From positions 1 through 44,393 of the forward strand of contig SDWH01000026.1 of assembly GCA_019550975.1 (NCBI GenBank): 44,393 bases of DNA, in the 5' to 3' direction. The position numbers and the translations under genes are program-made. Below, piece after piece: positions 43,821 through 44,393 of the stretch. The notes below the pieces were generated by a model. That model saw nothing but the letters and a program-made list of their open reading frames with translations. It searched no databases and was not told the origin of the DNA. This DNA is from Bacteroidales bacterium SW299 (GTDB lineage Bacteria; Bacteroidota; Bacteroidia; Bacteroidales; Bacteroidaceae). Position 1 is the stretch's first letter, and each line of letters begins with the position of its first letter.

Positions 43821-44192
43821 TTATTCCTGTTTTCCTTTTTCTATCAAATCGATGATTTCCTTCAGGTCTGAAGCAGAAATCTTGTTCTCCTTCGCAAAGA
43901 AAGAAACCATCTCCTTATAAGAATCGGCAAAATAATTGCGCACAAAATTGCCGACAGAACGCTCTTTATATTCACTTTGCTGAACCAGAGGCGTATAGCG
44001 GTAAGTATTGCCGAAACGCTGCGCCTCCAGGTATCCTTTGCGCTTCAGATTCTGGACAACCGAAGCTACCGTGGTATAAGGAGGGCGCGGCTCCGGATAC
44101 TGCTCCACGATCTCCTTCACAAAGCAGGCGCCGAGATTCCATATATACAGCATCGCCTGCTCTTCCTGCAATGTCAACTTTTCCATCTGCAT
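43821..44192 (-). CDS. BlaI/MecI-family repressor
   Basis: 123 residues (M3 at 44186 is an alternative start). Winged-helix domain with LTLQEEQAMLYIWNLG and YTTVASVVQNLKRKGYLEAQRFG, the recognition region of the BlaI/MecI family, then a dimerising, helical C-terminus. First gene of a two-gene operon with the M56-TonB sensor, and probably autoregulated through the two dyads over its own promoter. Confidence 0.93.
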   Translation of the reverse strand: MQMEKLTLQEEQAMLYIWNLGACFVKEIVEQYPEPRPPYTTVASVVQNLKRKGYLEAQRFGNTYRYTPLVQQSEYKERSVGNFVRNYFADSYKEMVSFFAKENKISASDLKEIIDLIEKGKQE

Positions 44193-44202
44193 ACGAGTTT
44201 AT

Positions 44203-44245
44203 TACGAACACTTCGCAAATCTACGAAAATTTCGTAATAATCCAA
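44203..44245 (-). promoter_or_regulatory. BlaI operon promoter with two operator dyads
   Basis: On the minus strand TTG (44243-44245), 19 nt, TAGATTTG (44216-44223). The perfect 15-bp dyad TACGAAAATTTCGTA (44222-44236) fills the promoter spacer. A near copy with one mismatch, TACGAACACTTCGCA (44203-44217), covers the expected transcription start. This fits repression by the BlaI-type protein encoded just downstream. Confidence 0.8.
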
Positions 44246-44330
44246 GCGCAAGCAGGTTAATATAAATTAAAAGCAGGCTGACGGAGAGGTCCTTCCCCGG
44301 AAAAAGACGAAAAACAGGCCGTCACTTCAA

Positions 44331-44374
44331 CCTCTTCACTGGAGTGATGCAATCGTATCACTCCAGTGAAGAGG
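44331..44374. repeat. Perfect 18-bp inverted repeat near the window end
   Basis: CCTCTTCACTGGAGTGAT (44331-44348) and its exact reverse complement (44357-44374) flank an 8-nt loop. No T run follows on either strand, apart from AAAAAG nearby, so it may be a terminator or a repeat element for a gene outside the window. The stretch 44246-44330 shows nothing else. Confidence 0.6.
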
Positions 44375-44393
44375 TAAAAAGACCGGCTTATGC

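Noticed and set aside
44331..44374. Perfect inverted repeat as an insertion-sequence end
   Set aside because: Both arms are present with only 8 nt between and no target duplication, so it is a hairpin and not a pair of element ends.

Overview
The window looks like a Bacteroidales chromosome (Bacteroides/Phocaeicola type). Supporting signs are Bacteroidetes sigma-ABfr style promoters (TTTG, then about 20 nt, then TAnnTTTG), few Shine-Dalgarno sites, a CTnDOT-type tra operon, and an anaerobe's gene set (pyruvate formate-lyase, LutABC, Ric-like hemerythrin). No species is claimed.

Positions 1 to about 25,560 are most of an integrative and conjugative element (ICE); its left end lies outside the window. 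From the left it holds: an AT-rich cargo pair of PD-(D/E)XK nuclease-fold proteins (37-2300); the mobilisation operon on the minus strand (coupling protein, relaxase, relaxosome protein; 2312-5932); a 477-bp intergenic region that is the best oriT candidate (5933-6409); a plus-strand type IV secretion operon traA-traQ (6410-17309); a SIR2-STAND-TPR defence-like gene on the minus strand (17383-19902); and a minus-strand block of PcfJ/PcfK-like, RHH-like, membrane, DUF1896 and tyrosine recombinase genes (20164-25322). Six TGTAGCA heptamers between the integrase and the chromosome are probable arm-type sites.

The most unusual feature is a pair of homologous imperfect palindromes of about 175 bp (22238-22416 and 23443-23615). 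Their arms differ in sequence but pair in the same pattern. Both carry an identical 14-nt block with a perfect TACCTTTG -7 element in the right arm, a TATA-like bulge opposite it in the left arm, and a TGGAGATTT loop. In double-stranded DNA this promoter points away from the adjacent minus-strand genes. If the plus strand folds as ssDNA, the same promoter would fire into them. This is the layout of an Frpo-type single-stranded promoter or sso, and I propose it as such; a structured 5' leader RNA is the main alternative.

From about 25,600 the DNA is host chromosome and visibly richer in GC. It holds a tRNA-Ser/Glu/Ser operon, pflB-pflA, a small membrane protein gene, lutABC, a Ric-like hemerythrin gene with a LuxR regulator, a small hypothetical gene plus a YgiQ-type radical SAM gene, the citrate-to-2-oxoglutarate segment (aconitase, isocitrate dehydrogenase, citrate synthase), and a BlaI/M56-TonB regulator pair with visible operators. 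Intergenic oddities here are two tandem 21/22-bp degenerate palindrome arrays and a 159-bp MITE with perfect 16-bp inverted ends and a 10-bp target duplication, inserted at the edge of one array.
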